A stretch of DNA of 64,000 bases from Haliclona indistincta (GCA_964017065.1 OZ024788.1:3798887-3862886), one strand, 5' to 3'. Numbered from the stretch's first letter, positions 33,493 to 46,553 are shown. A program made the numbers and translations. Notes: a model not told the origin generated them from the sequence alone.

Positions 33493-35303
33493 TCAGCAAA
33501 ATTGTTCTGAGATTATTCCAGCCAGTACTGGTTGATCAACAGAGGGTGACTCCAGAACTTCTACAACAGTGTCCCAACAGAATGGTCGCTGTGGATTCCT
33601 TTGCCAGTGATCAAAAATTGCAGCAAAGCAACGGCGCGAATTTCCGTGTCTCCGTTATTCAATTGCATCAATTGTAGCCATTGGTAGGTCTAGTTCGATC
33701 CCCACAGCTTGCCACCTGTCAGGAATGACAGATGCTATTTTCTCTTGAAAAAGGCGCAAGGACAATTTTAGTTTTTCAGTAGGACTACTATCAAGTGGAC
33801 GTGATGAGGTTGATGTTTGGCTTTCACTACAAGAGTCATACTTGATAGAGTAAGAACCAAGTTTGGAAGAACCAAGAAGAACCAAGGAAGAACCAAGAAC
33901 CAAGTTTGGGAAGTTGAACTTCAGCAGCAAGCTTTACTTGTGCTCCCTGTGGGATTCTTGTGATGATTTGATCATCAACGATAGTGACAGAGATTTGAAA
34001 AGGACAGTTAACATAAGCAAGCATTATTGTACATTGATCATCAATACCGTAGTCACATAGATGACGTCTATCTTCAAGTTTTTCTCCTGAATATGTAAGT
34101 GACTGTTGTTCAGGTGGAGTTCCTTCTCTATCCTGGATCTTCTGCTTAACAATCTTAATAGTGTCAGTTAGATTAACATTATGTAGAATGTATTTCTCAT
34201 CATTTGAGGGTTTAATAAAAATTACCGTACGAGCAAGCTGAAGAGTATTGCAGTCTACAATGCAGTAGTAACTTAGGGTACGACTGTCCTCAAGCAGCTC
34301 ACCACCAAAAACAAGGCGTTGCTGATCTGGTGGAATGCTCTCCTGGTCTTGAATCATCTTTTTGACATGTTTGATTGAGGATACTAGATCAATCCATAGG
34401 GTTATGGTTTTGCCCGTAATAAGAGATTCAATAAAGATAGTACGTTCGTCACCCACCGCCACCACCTTTCAGACGATAAATAACGTAAAGGGTTGACTCT
34501 TTTTGAATGTTGTTATCACTCAAGGTAAGATTATTCTCAAGCTGCTTGCCAAAAAAGATGATACGCTGTTGTTGAGGTAAAACTCCCTCCTTGTCATGTA
34601 TCCTTTGCTTGACACTATCAATTGATTCAGCTAAGTCAACCTCAAGAATGATAGTTTTCTCAGTTAAGGTTTTGACATAGATCGTTACGGCATCTCTTAA
34701 ACTAATGTGAAGAGTTGACCCTTTTTCAAGGTTGTAGTCGCTTAAAGTACGATCATCTTCAAGCTGTTTATCAGCTAAGAAAAGACATTGCCGCGGCCGG
34801 TCAGGTGAAATAAAATCCTGGAGATGCTGCTTTATATCTTTAATCGATGTGTCTGGGTGAACCTCAAGAGCAATTGTTTTGCCAGTAGGAGTTTTTACGT
34901 AAAAGTGCAAGTAAAAATTATTCGGACGAAGAGCGAGGCGAAGGGAAGGAGATGAAGTTTTGTGAATGTCGTAATCACTTAGGATAAGACTGTCCTCGAG
35001 CGGTTTTCCAGCAAAGATGAGGCGCTGGTGGTCAGGTGGTATCCCCATCCTGTCCTGAATCTTTTGTTTGACATTATCGATGGAGTCATACGCAGTGACA
35101 GTAAGAGTTAGTGTCTCGCCGGTTCTACTGCTAGTAGCGACCGGTCTCAATGTCATGCGACTCATTGACTCTGCAGTACTGCTGCCATGATCCATATGCA
35201 AGCCAGACTGTCGGCGGTGCCTAGCTGCCTGAGAGAGTTGAGTTTCAGCCATAGATCGACATGAAGTAATGACCTCTTGACGAGCCCCACCCAACCAGCA
35301 CAT
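33493..35303 (-). pseudogene. Ubl-DD copy 3, divergent
   Basis: From the ATG at 35303: a leader of ~65 residues with GGARQ, Ubl1 ([20 protein letters not shown]), Ubl2 ([20 protein letters not shown]), Ubl3 ([20 protein letters not shown]), then YRLKGGGGG and a stop at a purine-run frameshift near 34450. In the next frame come two more Ubl domains (34465-34015), then segment A ([20 protein letters not shown]). A local repeat of accaag/aagaacc near 33870-33900 breaks the frame. The Death domain (33760-33493) has one TAA after IDAIE, then reads on ([24 protein letters not shown]). The longer leader and different Ubl sequences make it the most divergent paralog. Confidence 0.83.
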
Positions 35304-35362
35304 TTTAACCCTACTGCTCCTGAACTGAACTTAATGAATTTACTATGTCAGCCTTCGCAATA

Positions 35363-35965
35363 ATGCACTTATCAATGTGTACCCCCACCCCCCCCCTCCC
35401 GGGACGATGTGGGGCAATGGTGGGGATTTGAAACTTTTAATTGTCAATTCTCCCACCCACAGGGCACGAGAAGCTGTCAAATCCCCGTCATATACCCAGG
35501 GTGTCACCTCGGGATTTGATCGTATCAAGCACAACTCGCTTAGCTGCACTTATACGAATTATGAACTATGACATAATGACATTGGCCATAGGCCGAGCCT
35601 AGTCAGGCGTGGCCCGACCCATCGCGTCTACGGCAAGCGATGAGTCGGGCCACGCCTGACTATTAAGGCCGAGCCATAGGCACAGACGAGTACGACAGTC
35701 TAGTAGGTAGCACAGACGACTGAGTACGAAAGTAGTAGGTAGGCACAGAAGAGTACGACACGAATTATTTTCTAGCACTAGGAGGACTGAGGGACAGTAG
35801 AATGAGCAGAATAGCCGATATACGACTCGTACACGCGCGTTTGTTCGCGTATCAAATTTCCCACCCCCGGGGACCAGATAGTTGTCAAAACTGAGGTAAA
35901 TGCCCCACCATTGCCCCACGTTGTCCCGGGAGGGGGGGGGTGGGGGTACATATTGATAAGTGCAT
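35363..35965. mobile_element. Inverted-repeat DNA element (ATGCACTTATCAA ends)
   Basis: Ends atgcacttatcaatgtgtac and gtacatattgataagtgcat, then a C/G homopolymer and cccgggac / gtcccggg; arms ~70 bp. The same family forms 49693-54800. I could not define a target duplication. No transposase. Confidence 0.78.
35600..35666. mobile_element. 67-bp palindromic micro-MITE
   Basis: Arms tagtcaggcgtggcccgacc and its complement around an ~11-nt loop. GGCCGAGCC at 35591-35599 and 35667-35675 is an exact 9-bp repeat. The empty allele is in the related element at ~49930 (taggccaagccatagg). A TAG end plus 9-bp duplication fits the MULE-like group. Confidence 0.78.
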
Positions 35966-36534
35966 AATTATCACGATACAATTATTCTGAGTTGGATGAA
36001 TTTTCAGCGACTGCGTGGTATTTTCCTCAGTTCTCCACGACCTACTCAATCACAATAATCTTTCCCTTCCTCCCGTCCATGGTCAGGTTCCTCCTCCCTG
36101 AGAATACAGGCCACAGCTAGGTACACTAGTAGCTATAGTCTAGCAGTATAGACGTACATGCATATGTAGGAGGCAGATTGTTGTTGACAGAGCTTCAATA
36201 GTGGTTGGTGTTTTGTCAAAATTGATGTTGGTTTAATCTGAAGTCCATAGGGAATTTGTTAATTACCGTTATTATTGTGTTTAGTGTACATTAATTATTC
36301 ACTTCGTCATTACATGTATTCTTTGGACGCTTTGTATCGAAGTGAGTCAGTGTCACCTCCCTCTAGCTGAACGAGCTTCACTCATGTGCTGTTATCCTCT
36401 TCTCAGTTATATTTGGGGATCCATTGCCGACTCAAAGGGACGCAAACCTGTGCTAGTGATCAGTGCTATATTAACTGGCTCAGCCTCTGTAGCATTTGGG
36501 TTCAGCAACTCATTTGCTTTGGCTGTCTTCTTAA

Positions 36535-37121
36535 GCCAGGAAAACCCGAACTATTCTTTCTTGCTGCCCTTTGCACAATATAATCTACAGTGTCCTGGCT
36601 ATTACTTGCCCGTTTTACAAGGAAAATGGGTGTACCCACACTCCAATAGCACTTGCCGTATTTGGAACAAAATTATTTCGTACTCGGCAATCACGAGAGA
36701 CCCACATAGGGGCGGGTGGGTTGTGGGGAGGGCGGGTGGGTTGTGGGGAGGGCGTCAGGTGGCATTTTTTGACGCTCTGGCAAAAGGAGATGTATCTTCT
36801 TCCATCGCTCTTGCTGGTAGGGGATTTTTGCCGAAATCGTGTCTTCTCATTAAATATTCGCCCATCTGTAACTTACAGACAGAGACCTTTTTGCAAAATC
36901 CCATACATACGTTTCTTCCTTGTGTACCAAAGTTTATGCCTGACATTTTGTGTGGGTGTGGCTTGCTCAGGAAAGAAATGCAACTTTTCGTCATTGGGTG
37001 GGGCTTGCTACGCCCACAAGACGAATGGCGACTTTCTTGGGTGATCAGTGTGACTGACCAAGCCTTCAACTAACAGTAGAAACCAAAATATTCGTAATCC
37101 TGATGTTTGGAATTTCCACCC
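36535..37121. mobile_element. TTAA-type element inside an MFS exon
   Basis: TTAA at 36531-36534 and 37122-37125. Reading across the outer flanks restores the MFS phase (AVFL then RFLVGFFN). The ends are poorly matched (gccaggaaaa / ggaatttccaccc), but the interior resembles 11442-12019. The 36342-37073 frame is a chance read-through from exon into element. Confidence 0.8.
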
Positions 37122-37390
37122 TTAAGATTCCTGGTCGGATTTTTTAATGGTATGTCGCGTTATACATTACAGAGCTTCATTTGCTCTTCATCTCTACTCA
37201 AGGTATTGTTGGCACTCTTAAAGCATCTCTGTCAGAATCGTCTGACAACACTAATCAGGCATTTGGGATGACTGTGCTCACATCAGCATTTGGTACTGGA
37301 CTAGTGATAGGACCAGCACTGTCAGGTGCTATAGCAGACCCTGTGGGACAATACAACCTCACTATAACAGGTGAGACATGCATGAAACAG

Positions 37391-37533
<143 letters not shown>

Positions 37534-39783
37534 TAGCGTCAACTTGGCAAATTGAGTTATCTATTAACCAAGGGCATAATCACTACAGTTCTATGACTCA
37601 ACTATGCTGAAATTTTCTATTGAAGTTGCATCATTATTGTTGTTGTTCTAGATCCAGTTGTTAACTCCTTCCTCACTACATTTCCCTACTCTCTGCCCTG
37701 TATTGTGAGTGGTGCGTTGTTTGCAGTATCTGCTGTCATTGTTATTGTGATCATGCCAGAGACACTAGGACACAACAAGTGAGTAGAGAACCGTGGTTAA
37801 CACATTTACCACAAGTTAGCTGAAATGCTTTAAAATTACGGAATACTGTGGCAGGTATGCTGTCAGCTGTTTGCGGTTTATCAATGTATTTTCTTTACGT
37901 TTTGTGTTGTAAGCAAAAATAAGCTTCTTGAAGAAAATGCAAAGAATGCCGCTTGGTCTGCATGGTAAAGAAAGGCCTTTCGGAGGGATTGATTAGAGGT
38001 TTTTTGACACCTCTCTTCGTCTTTGTCTCTTTGAGCTACGTAGGGATGTGTACATGGATTTGCATGGTGTTGGAGATGCAATGTTTAGCTAGTTTATCAC
38101 TTCAGGAAAAAGCAATTCAAAAACTCTCGTCAATCTGTACTGTTGCTATGTACCTCCAAGCTTATAGTTGTCAAGCTGGTTACGATATTGGGCCTGCCTT
38201 AGCACCCGGACAGCATTAGGAACAGCTTAGATTATTGCTCTAAAAGAATTCCAAGTATCAGTACGTAGAGCAAGCTCCTTCACAGCCACACCCATCACAG
38301 CCACACCCATCGCATCAGTATCCCATAACCTTAATGATTGATGTGCAATGTCACAGAGCATGAATATTGTCATGCTATAGTCATTTATTGTCATGGTTTT
38401 CTATCTTGCTGTATTCCTTGATCATAGGACTAAAACCACTGCAGCTGTTGGACACGACAGATCATCAACCGACTCACAAACTAATGAGAATACAGAGACA
38501 CTTGTATCAGATCATGATGACCCAGGCAATGGTGACAATATGGTGTCAACCAAGAAGAGTGAAGTGAACGGGGACATTGAACATGAAAGACTTATTAATG
38601 TTTACGAAAGAGATGTGACGATATCAGGATCTATAGACTCAAGAGTACATCTGACTAATGTGGGGCTATACGGTGATAGTGAAAGAACTAACAAGAAATT
38701 GTCTAATTCGCTGGTTCAGAGAACAGATGAGCAAGATCAAGTGATGACTGAAATTGAGTTAGATAGAATCGGTGATGACTCTGATCAAGATACTCTATTG
38801 GGTGGAGATGGTGACAAGACTCATACCAGTGCTAGCAGAGTAAGATCCCGGCTGATGAAGATGGCAAAAAGCCTTCGCTCTGGCTTTATCAAATCACTGA
38901 AGGACCTCAAGTTTTTCATGAGGTACTGTTACTCTAATGTCATACATGTAGCAGCAGTGATAAAGGAACCACTGATAAAGTGCATTCTCATAATAGACCA
39001 AGTGAACCCCGTATTTCTTTTAATTCAGCGTACAAAAAAATAATTTCGAATTTGCTTGCCTGATGTTTAGAGCCTATTGTAGCAGAATACAAGATCGTGA
39101 TTTGCTGAAGAGTTGGAGGTGTGGTAAGTCCTTGCCAAAATTTGCAGGTTTCAAAATTTATTAGTGATTTATGTAGCCAAAATTTATACTTCACAGTGCC
39201 ATTTTTTCATCACAGTGACAGAACCACTAGATTGTCTGTGTTATCTTATTGTGCTTTCTCGTTCGTGATTATCGCATTTGATGAGGTGTACCCTCTCTGG
39301 TGTGCTACTGAGAGATATCACGGTGAGGTGTACAGCATCATGATTATGTGTCTGTGTGTTTGTGTTGTTGAATATTTTCATCATCTGCTATGCAAAGGTG
39401 GTCTTGGGTTCAGTCTCGGTCAGATTGGAATATCTCTCAGTGTTATTGGAGGCCTTCTGCTGCCGTTTTCATTCTTCATATTTCCACTAGTAAGTGCTCG
39501 GAGAAAACTATGGACCATGTAAAAATTACAAGCCCTTTTCCCCATAGTTTGAGAAACTCATTGGTTCTATCAACACATTTCAATGTGGTGCTGTCGTGCT
39601 ATTGTTCTTTATAGTTCTCACACCCAGTCTGCACTACTTTGAAAAGTGAGCCCTCCACAAACTTCAGAATTACTTCACAACTTAGTCATTCATTTTCTTG
39701 TTTTACTTCACATTAGATAAGGACATACTGAACAAAATTTAATTACGTACTTAATTCTGCTGTATACTTCACAACTTTGGTTT

Positions 39784-39804
39784 TATGTTCTCTCTCTTTC
39801 TTTT

Positions 39805-39837
<33 letters not shown>

Positions 39838-39897
39838 TTCTCCCTCCCTCCCTCCCTCCCTCTCCATCCCTCCCTCCCTCCCTCCCTCCCTCCCTCC

Positions 39898-39930
<33 letters not shown>

Positions 39931-39980
39931 CTCCCTCCCTCCCTCCCTCCCTCCCTCCCTCCCTCCCTCTCTCTCTCCAG
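39784..39980. repeat. (CT)n/(CCCT)n tract at MFS acceptor
   Basis: Pure pyrimidine apart from a few bases, ending ctctctccag before exon 39981. Same location as 13968-14168. Confidence 0.9.
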
Positions 39981-41238
39981 TGTGTATCTGTTATGGTCAT
40001 TCCTGATTGTTGTTCTCATGATGCTACGGTTGTCAGGAACTCTTTGTTTTGGAGCTCTCTTCCTCTTTATCAATAACTCTGTCACGTTTGAAAAGCTCGG
40101 AGCAGTCAATGGACTAGGGACCACACTCACTGCATTATTCAGGTGACTCAGGGATAGGTATAAACAGTACACAAGATGCATGATAGTTATCGTATTGCGG
40201 GAATATATTTTTGAAAAATTACTGACTCTGTTCGTGAAAGTTTTTATGGGAAAGTTCAGCAAATATCTTGTTTTGGTGCATTTTCAAATCTATTTTTCTC
40301 TCACGAAATTTCCAGCTGTAAGGTAGACCAAGTAGTTAGAGCTAACCAGACCAGCGGTTTGGGTATGTGTAGCCGTAACGTGCATCATGAATTTTCTGAG
40401 CTTCTGGGTCAACTTTTGTCCCTGCCTTAGCGAACAAATGCCATTGAGAGTCTGTAGGCGTTGCAGTAAGCTAGCACAGAGAAATGAGTCCGTACCTAAA
40501 AGTCCAGGTGACTACTCGCCTTCTTTGAGCCATAACTCTCGAACAGCAACTTTTTAGACAAGTTTTTTACCATTGGCACTGCTCTTGATTTCATACAACC
40601 GGGACAACAAGGTCATAATGTTCGCTAACTTTTGAAGCAGAAACAGAAAGCTGCCATTTACCAAGCTACAGAGAGGAGGTACACTCCCATACAGCTCTGT
40701 TGTGGTCGCCACATAACGATATTCACAAGCAACATGATGACATTCACAGTGTACAATCTATGCACATAATTGTGTGCAGCGAATGGCTTACATTGCCATG
40801 TCCAGACATGGTTTGTAAGTTTGCAATCCAACCTATCATCAAAAATTATTGTTTTCTCCTCTTGTATACTGCAGGACAGTAGCTCCTGTGTTTGCTGGTA
40901 GTATCTACTCTGTCTCACTGACTAATGGTCTCGGCTTTCCTCTGAACTACAATCTCATCTTTATCATAATTATTTGGTATCATCATGCTGGTAGTGATGG
41001 TGATGGTGGCTTGCCTGCCCCAGACCATCAACAAGCAGAAAGTAGTGAACAATGATGAAGATATCGTCAGTAGAGAAACAGAAGAACACGAGTTAGTAAA
41101 CCAGAGACAAGAACTGAAACACTCATCAGTGACGACATCACATGATCATGATAAAGTGTAAAAGTAATCAATAACAAAAATTATGACAAAAATTTATTTA
41201 TGAATGAGAAAAATGAACATTGATGTACATGTGCAACG

Positions 41239-43254
41239 TCAGCAAAATTGTTGTAAGATTTTTCTAGCTAGTGCTTGTTCATTTACGGCATCTGACTGCA
41301 GAACTTTGACAACCGTGTCCCAACAGAACGGTCGCTGAGGGGTGGGGTTCTTTTGCCAGTGATCAAATACTTCAGCAAAGCAACGCTGTAGATTCACATG
41401 TTTCTCTGCTTCAATTGAACGAATGGTAGACATTGGTAGGTCTAATTCGATCCCCACAGCTTGCCACTTGTCAGGAATAGCTGACGATATGTTTGCCTGA
41501 AAAAGACGTATTGACAGCTCTTGTTGTTTTGCAAGACTATGCAAATCAAGTGAATGTGTGAGAGTGGATTCTTGGCAGTTTTTGCTGAAAGGGTCATATT
41601 TTATAGCTAAGGTGCCAGTTGATAGCTGCATAGCAAATCTCGTTTTTTCATTGATATGGCACGTTGCCACTCTTTGTTTGTCAGAAGTGGTGACTGAGAT
41701 TTGAAAGGTGTCTTCCTCACGAACAGCAAGCATTATTGTGGATTGATGAGTAATCTTGTAGTAACTTAGGCTTTGTCCATCTTCAAGGTTTTTTCCTGTA
41801 TATGTCAGCAGCTGGTGGTCAGGCGGAATCCTTTCTATATCGTGGATCATCTGCTTGAGACACTCAATAGATTTGGCTGGATCGATGTTAACAGTAACCG
41901 TTTTGTCAGAAGGTGTCTTGATGAAAATCTGTATGACCGATGCTGCGTTCTCTTGAAAGTGACGGGATTGCTTTTGTTGTTTTGTAGGACTACGTTCAAA
42001 ACTAGAGTCATTCTTTACAGCATAAGAACTGGGAAGTTGAACTTCAGCAGCAAGCTTCTCTCTCACTCCCTGTGGGACTCTTGTGATGATGTGATCATCA
42101 ACGATAGTGACAGAGATTTGAAAAGATATTCTAAGCTTTAATGTGGCTGAATTATCGACGCAAAAGGTACATAGACGGCATCCATCTTCAAACTCTTTTC
42201 CATTGTATGTGAGTAACTGCTGGTTAGGTAAAACTCCCTCTTTCTCATGGATCTTATCTTTGACTTTTGCAATAGTGTCGTGCCTTCTGAAAAAAAATGG
42301 AAATAAGCCATTAGAGGTCTTATCAATATAAATGCATATATAACCATAATTAAAACGAAGAACAAGGTGAAGAGTTGATTCGTTTCTAATGTTGTAATCG
42401 CTCAAAGTAAGACCATCCTCAAGTTCCTTGCCAGCAAAGAGGATACGTTGCCGGTCAGGTGGAATTTCCTCCTTGTCCAGAATTTTTATTTTGACATTTT
42501 CAATGGTGTCAGCTGGTTCAACCTCAAGAGTGATAGTCTTGCCAGTAAGGATCTTGACAAAAATCCGCATACCACCCCTCAGACGAAGAAAAAGACGGAT
42601 AGTTGATTCCTCCTGAATGTAGTAATAACCTAGGGTATGACGATCTTGAAGCTGCGTGCCAGCAAAGATAAGACGCTGCTGGTCAGGCAGAAACCCCTCC
42701 TTTTCCTGGATCATCTGCTTGACATATTCAATGGAATCAGTTGAGATGACAGCCTCAAGTGTGACTGTCTTACCGGTAAGCATTTTAACAAAAATTTTTA
42801 TGGGGTTTCTTACATTAGGAGCTAGGTGAATAGTTGACTTATTTTGAATATTGTAGTATCCCAAGGTATTACCATCCTCAAGCTGAACGCCAGCAAAGAC
42901 AAGAGAATGTCGGTGAGGTGGAAGTAAATCCAAGGCTTTGAGATGCTGCTTAACATTCTCGATTGAGTGATCTGGCTGAACCTCAAGAGTGACTGTGTTG
43001 CCAGAAGGGGTTTCAACAAAAATGTGCATTTGACTCTTTAGACGAAGTACAAGGTGAAGCGTCCGAGTGGAGTCTTTATGCTGAATGTTATAATCACTCA
43101 AGATACGCTTGTCTTCAAGATGCTGCTCAGCAAAGATGAGGCGCTGCTGGTTAGGTGGTATCCCGATCTGGTCCTGAAGCTTTTGCTTGACATTCTCGAT
43201 GGAGTCTTCTGAAGTAACGGTAATAGTTAGCGTCTCGCCGGTTCTGATACTCAT
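41239..43254 (-). CDS. Ubl-DD copy 4: six ubiquitin-like domains plus Death domain
   Basis: Intact single-exon frame of 671 aa. Start chosen at the ATG of MSIRTGETL (43254), conserved in the paralogs; the open frame runs upstream to 43533 but that part is not conserved. Domains: Ubl1 1-72, Ubl2 73-151, Ubl3 152-228 ending RLRGG, Ubl4 229-301 ([20 protein letters not shown]), divergent Ubl5 ~302-376, segment A 377-439 ([16 protein letters not shown]), Ubl6 440-514, segment B 515-581 ([17 protein letters not shown]), Death domain ~582-671 ([41 protein letters not shown]). No signal peptide or membrane segment; likely cytosolic. Death domains form homotypic signalling complexes, and Ubl repeats may mimic linear ubiquitin chains. 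The exact pathway is inferred. Confidence 0.85.
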   Translation of the reverse strand: MSIRTGETLTITVTSEDSIENVKQKLQDQIGIPPNQQRLIFAEQHLEDKRILSDYNIQHKDSTRTLHLVLRLKSQMHIFVETPSGNTVTLEVQPDHSIENVKQHLKALDLLPPHRHSLVFAGVQLEDGNTLGYYNIQNKSTIHLAPNVRNPIKIFVKMLTGKTVTLEAVISTDSIEYVKQMIQEKEGFLPDQQRLIFAGTQLQDRHTLGYYYIQEESTIRLFLRLRGGMRIFVKILTGKTITLEVEPADTIENVKIKILDKEEIPPDRQRILFAGKELEDGLTLSDYNIRNESTLHLVLRFNYGYICIYIDKTSNGLFPFFFRRHDTIAKVKDKIHEKEGVLPNQQLLTYNGKEFEDGCRLCTFCVDNSATLKLRISFQISVTIVDDHIITRVPQGVREKLAAEVQLPSSYAVKNDSSFERSPTKQQKQSRHFQENAASVIQIFIKTPSDKTVTVNIDPAKSIECLKQMIHDIERIPPDHQLLTYTGKNLEDGQSLSYYKITHQSTIMLAVREEDTFQISVTTSDKQRVATCHINEKTRFAMQLSTGTLAIKYDPFSKNCQESTLTHSLDLHSLAKQQELSIRLFQANISSAIPDKWQAVGIELDLPMSTIRSIEAEKHVNLQRCFAEVFDHWQKNPTPQRPFCWDTVVKVLQSDAVNEQALARKILQQFC

Positions 43255-44160
43255 TTGACTGTTGGTTGGCTGCCTGGAGAGTAAGAACGCTAGTAGATAC
43301 AAACTTGAGTGAGAGACGATGCTAGGGTAGCCTGCGGCTAATATGCGGGCACTGCTTCCGGCATAATAGGTACATTTTTTTCGAGCATTATTCGAAGCAT
43401 AGTCTAATCGGTAAAAAATGTAACATAATTGGTAGGTGTGGTCGTTACACCCACCATATTTGAATGCACGTTCAAGTTCAACAGCAACACAAGAACAAGC
43501 AAGCACAGCTTGTATTCGAAAATGCGTTATCATCTTGTCGACAGTAAGCTAGCAGCTGTGAGCTCCGATCCCTTAGACTGCCTATCAATCGTTCAATCGT
43601 TTGTTTCAATGATCACGTGAGGCTTGAATAAGTAGCATAATTGTGAGCATAATCGGTGAAAATTTTGAGCAGTGCGGAATAGAATAATGGGTAAATTTTT
43701 GAGCATAATAGCCTCATCCCTATCCATGTTGCATGTTATTTATAATCAGAATACCAAGATCAAACTCAGTAGTTGAGCTGAGCCGCACATCAGTAAAACC
43801 ACTGTAGACTGCTGAGTTTAACTTTCACAGCTAGCTGCTAGTTTCCTGATGGTTGCTAAAATTAATGACATTCTCAGACTAAAAAATAACAGTCTGGTGT
43901 GATTAAGCTGTTGGATATAAAAGTTGTACCACGCACTTATTATAATTCATGTAAATAAAACGTCTATCTGCGATCTGACAGAATTATTAGTGTGTCTACG
44001 GAATTTACATCATGATCATCAGTGTTTACTTGCAGTACCTACTCTGTCTCTGAATTGCGTACCCATGCATGTAGAAGCTGTTGTTTGTTTTTCAGTTATC
44101 ATAATTCAGGCAGAAAGCAAGAGTGCACAATGATGTCAGTGACTCGCAGGGAGACTTTAC
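43255..44160. other. Interval without a supported gene
   Basis: The upstream region of Ubl-DD 4 is unlike those of copies 1 and 5 and has no TGACGTCA. I see AT-rich sequence and weak inverted pieces (gcataatagg / ttgagcataatagc) but nothing firm. Confidence 0.5.
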
Positions 44161-44164
44161 TTTA

Positions 44165-44453
44165 AAACAAGTAATAAAAACATTTTAACCAAAATGCAAG
44201 AGATTTAGGGTTGGTATATTTATCGAAAAGTATGGAAACGAGATTTTGAAATGAAAAAGGATTGCAATATAATACTACCTCCCTATTAAATTAACCACAA
44301 CTATCGAAAGCAGTTAATTTAGGGAGGTAGCATTATACTGTTATTGTTACAATCCTTTTCATTTCAAAATCTTGTTTCCGGGCCATACTTTTCGATAAAT
44401 ATACCAACCCTAAATCTCTTGCATTTTGGTTAAAATGTTTTTATTACTTGTTT
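44165..44453. mobile_element. Near-perfect palindromic element
   Basis: Arms 44165-44295 and 44313-44453 (~130-140 bp, ~90 percent paired; shared tatttatcgaaaagtatgg) around a 17-nt loop. A folded-back MITE or an inverted duplication. No flanking duplication was identified. Confidence 0.8.
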
Positions 44454-44718
44454 CTTTTCTTTTTTTATTAATGACTTAGTTGGCACTTATGCTAATTAAT
44501 ACAGTGTAAAGAGCCTAGTATTTCAGCAGTGACTGCACTGCCGGGCGATCCACGACTCTGCACTGCATGCATGCACTGAACACGTACCATGCAAGATTAG
44601 CTAAGCTTAAGCTAGCATTCTTACAAGCCTGAAGAAACAAATCCAGTGTAACAGTGATGATTTGCTCGTTGTCTGCTGTGAACACTGCTAGTGGCAGCAG
44701 CACTCGCGCGTTCCAAGC

Positions 44719-46534
44719 TAGCCTCGTACCCAGGCTCTCTGGCGGAGATTTAATTATGCGTGGGTGTTGAAATGCGGGGGTGGCGATTGAGAGCCTGGTA
44801 TCTAGCGTTTTGAATTAATGAGCTGTCAGAGCAGAATCACGTGCAATGACGTGTTAACGCCCACCGAGATATCGTTATGACGTCTTTGTTTACAACATGG
44901 CTGCGCCTTCACTCCATTGATCGAGCGTCTGCGTCTCCCACAAGCCTGACCTTGCCTACCATAAGAGCGCATCAAGTGGGACAATGCTTACACAAAGCAT
45001 ATGACCCGTGTAGCTCCACGAGGTGCGTTCCAGTTTATCAAGACTCAGGCGGGCCGCCAGCGTTCCCAAATCTGCTTATTTACGGAGATTTACTTGCCCT
45101 CTAAATAACGCGCATCAAGCGCGAGTAACTTTGTTGTACGCGCTTTACTCTGAAAGTGTGGCGATATACTCGATTAAACTCCAAGCTACTTTTATACCAG
45201 GATTTTCTGTCTTTAACAGTGTTAATTTGGAAAAAATCTGTTCAGTAGAAATCAAATGCCACAGCAAAACATCAACTTTACAAAAAAGTTGGGCACACGC
45301 GTTTTTGCACAGCTGTGAACAGTTTGTCTATTTTAACAGTTTAATAATGCATCACACAACAATCTTGCCAAGTTTCATCTGTGTCTAAGCAAAACTTGAC
45401 TGATCAGAGATTATTGTATGGTCGCCATGACATTCATGCATGATTATTAACACAAAAATCAGTATCAACACTGCATTGGCTGGTTCTGCTGTCAGTACTC
45501 GGTATGGCCATCTCTCAGAGACACATGAATGCAGAAAATATAACCCTGACTTCACAGCAGGACCCAGGGAGATGATGAGAAGAAAAATTACGATATTGCA
45601 GTACATGAACAGAAAAATAAGGACCCAGAGGAAGGATAAAGTCAAGAAAATAGAATTAAAGTGTACAATACAAACTGACATACTAAGATAATAAGTATGA
45701 AGTTGATACAACGTTTTCATCTGTATCTTTCCATAACAGTGAAGCCACTTTACACTCCAAAAAGCTGTACTAAAAAGTTGGGCACTGCCGTTTTTGCACT
45801 GCTACGTGGTTATTGTTACTATGGAAAGGTAGCTAATAGTCTGCTTTATACAGTCATTAACTTACAAGCTGTGTCTGGCGTATTGTTTGATCAGTGGGGG
45901 TGCGGAAAGCAAAAACATACCGTGTCCAAGTGTGACGCTCAAGCACTTTACACTGCGTTTATTCAACTACGATGCAACATACAGTTCCCAAGACCTCTCG
46001 TAGATAAAATCCAGCCAATAAAGAACAAGCACACATGTTGTTAACAAGGAATTACAGGTTAACAGAGACAAAATCAGGTATTTTTGTAAGCCAACACTTT
46101 CGTCCATTTCTCCTCTTCCACGGACGGTTACCGCCCACTTCCGTTGCAAGTAAAATTGAGAAATTTGGTACGCTGGCGGCTTGCCTGGACTAAGGTATAG
46201 CCTCGTACGTCCACGTGTTATGCCTGGTAGACTTGTTCTAGCGTGCGAGCAACTCTCTCCAGTTGTCTGCTCTCTTAACAGCCAAAAAACTATCTGGAAC
46301 ACGCCGCAAATTTACATAGCCAACAGCATAGCCATAGTGCACGATCAGAAACAGTCAATCCGTAAACGTGACGCAAAGTAACACAATAGTGAACTAAAAT
46401 ATACGGATTCATGGACTTCCATGAATCGTCTGCGCATGTGCGAATCAGTGGATACCAGGCTCACAATCGCCACCCCCGCATTTCAACACCCACGCATAAT
46501 TAAATCTCCGCCAGAGAGCCTGGGTACGAGGCTA
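44719..46534. mobile_element. 1.8-kb MULE-like element with non-repetitive cargo
   Basis: Ends tagcctcgtacccaggctct pair over ~85 bp. GTTCCAAGC at 44710-44718 and 46535-46543 is an exact 9-bp duplication. The interior (44810-46440) is not a transposase. A minus-strand frame at 45720-45385 (111 aa) is strongly hydrophobic with two likely membrane segments, and may be a captured host fragment (Pack-MULE). Other frames inside are short and unrecognised. Confidence 0.85.
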
Positions 46535-46553
46535 GTTCCAAGCAACTTGTAGT

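Noticed and set aside
36342..37073. 243-residue plus-strand frame
   Set aside because: Starts out of phase in the MFS exon and continues into the TTAA element; no homologous frame in copy A.
43255..43533. N-terminal extension of the Ubl-DD 4 frame by ~93 codons
   Set aside because: The extension is not conserved in copies 1, 5 or the 58320 fragment, which all begin near MSIRTGE.
45385..45720. Calling the hydrophobic frame a real receptor gene
   Set aside because: It lies wholly inside a MULE-like element, has no recognisable family motif and no supported splice context; kept only as possible cargo.
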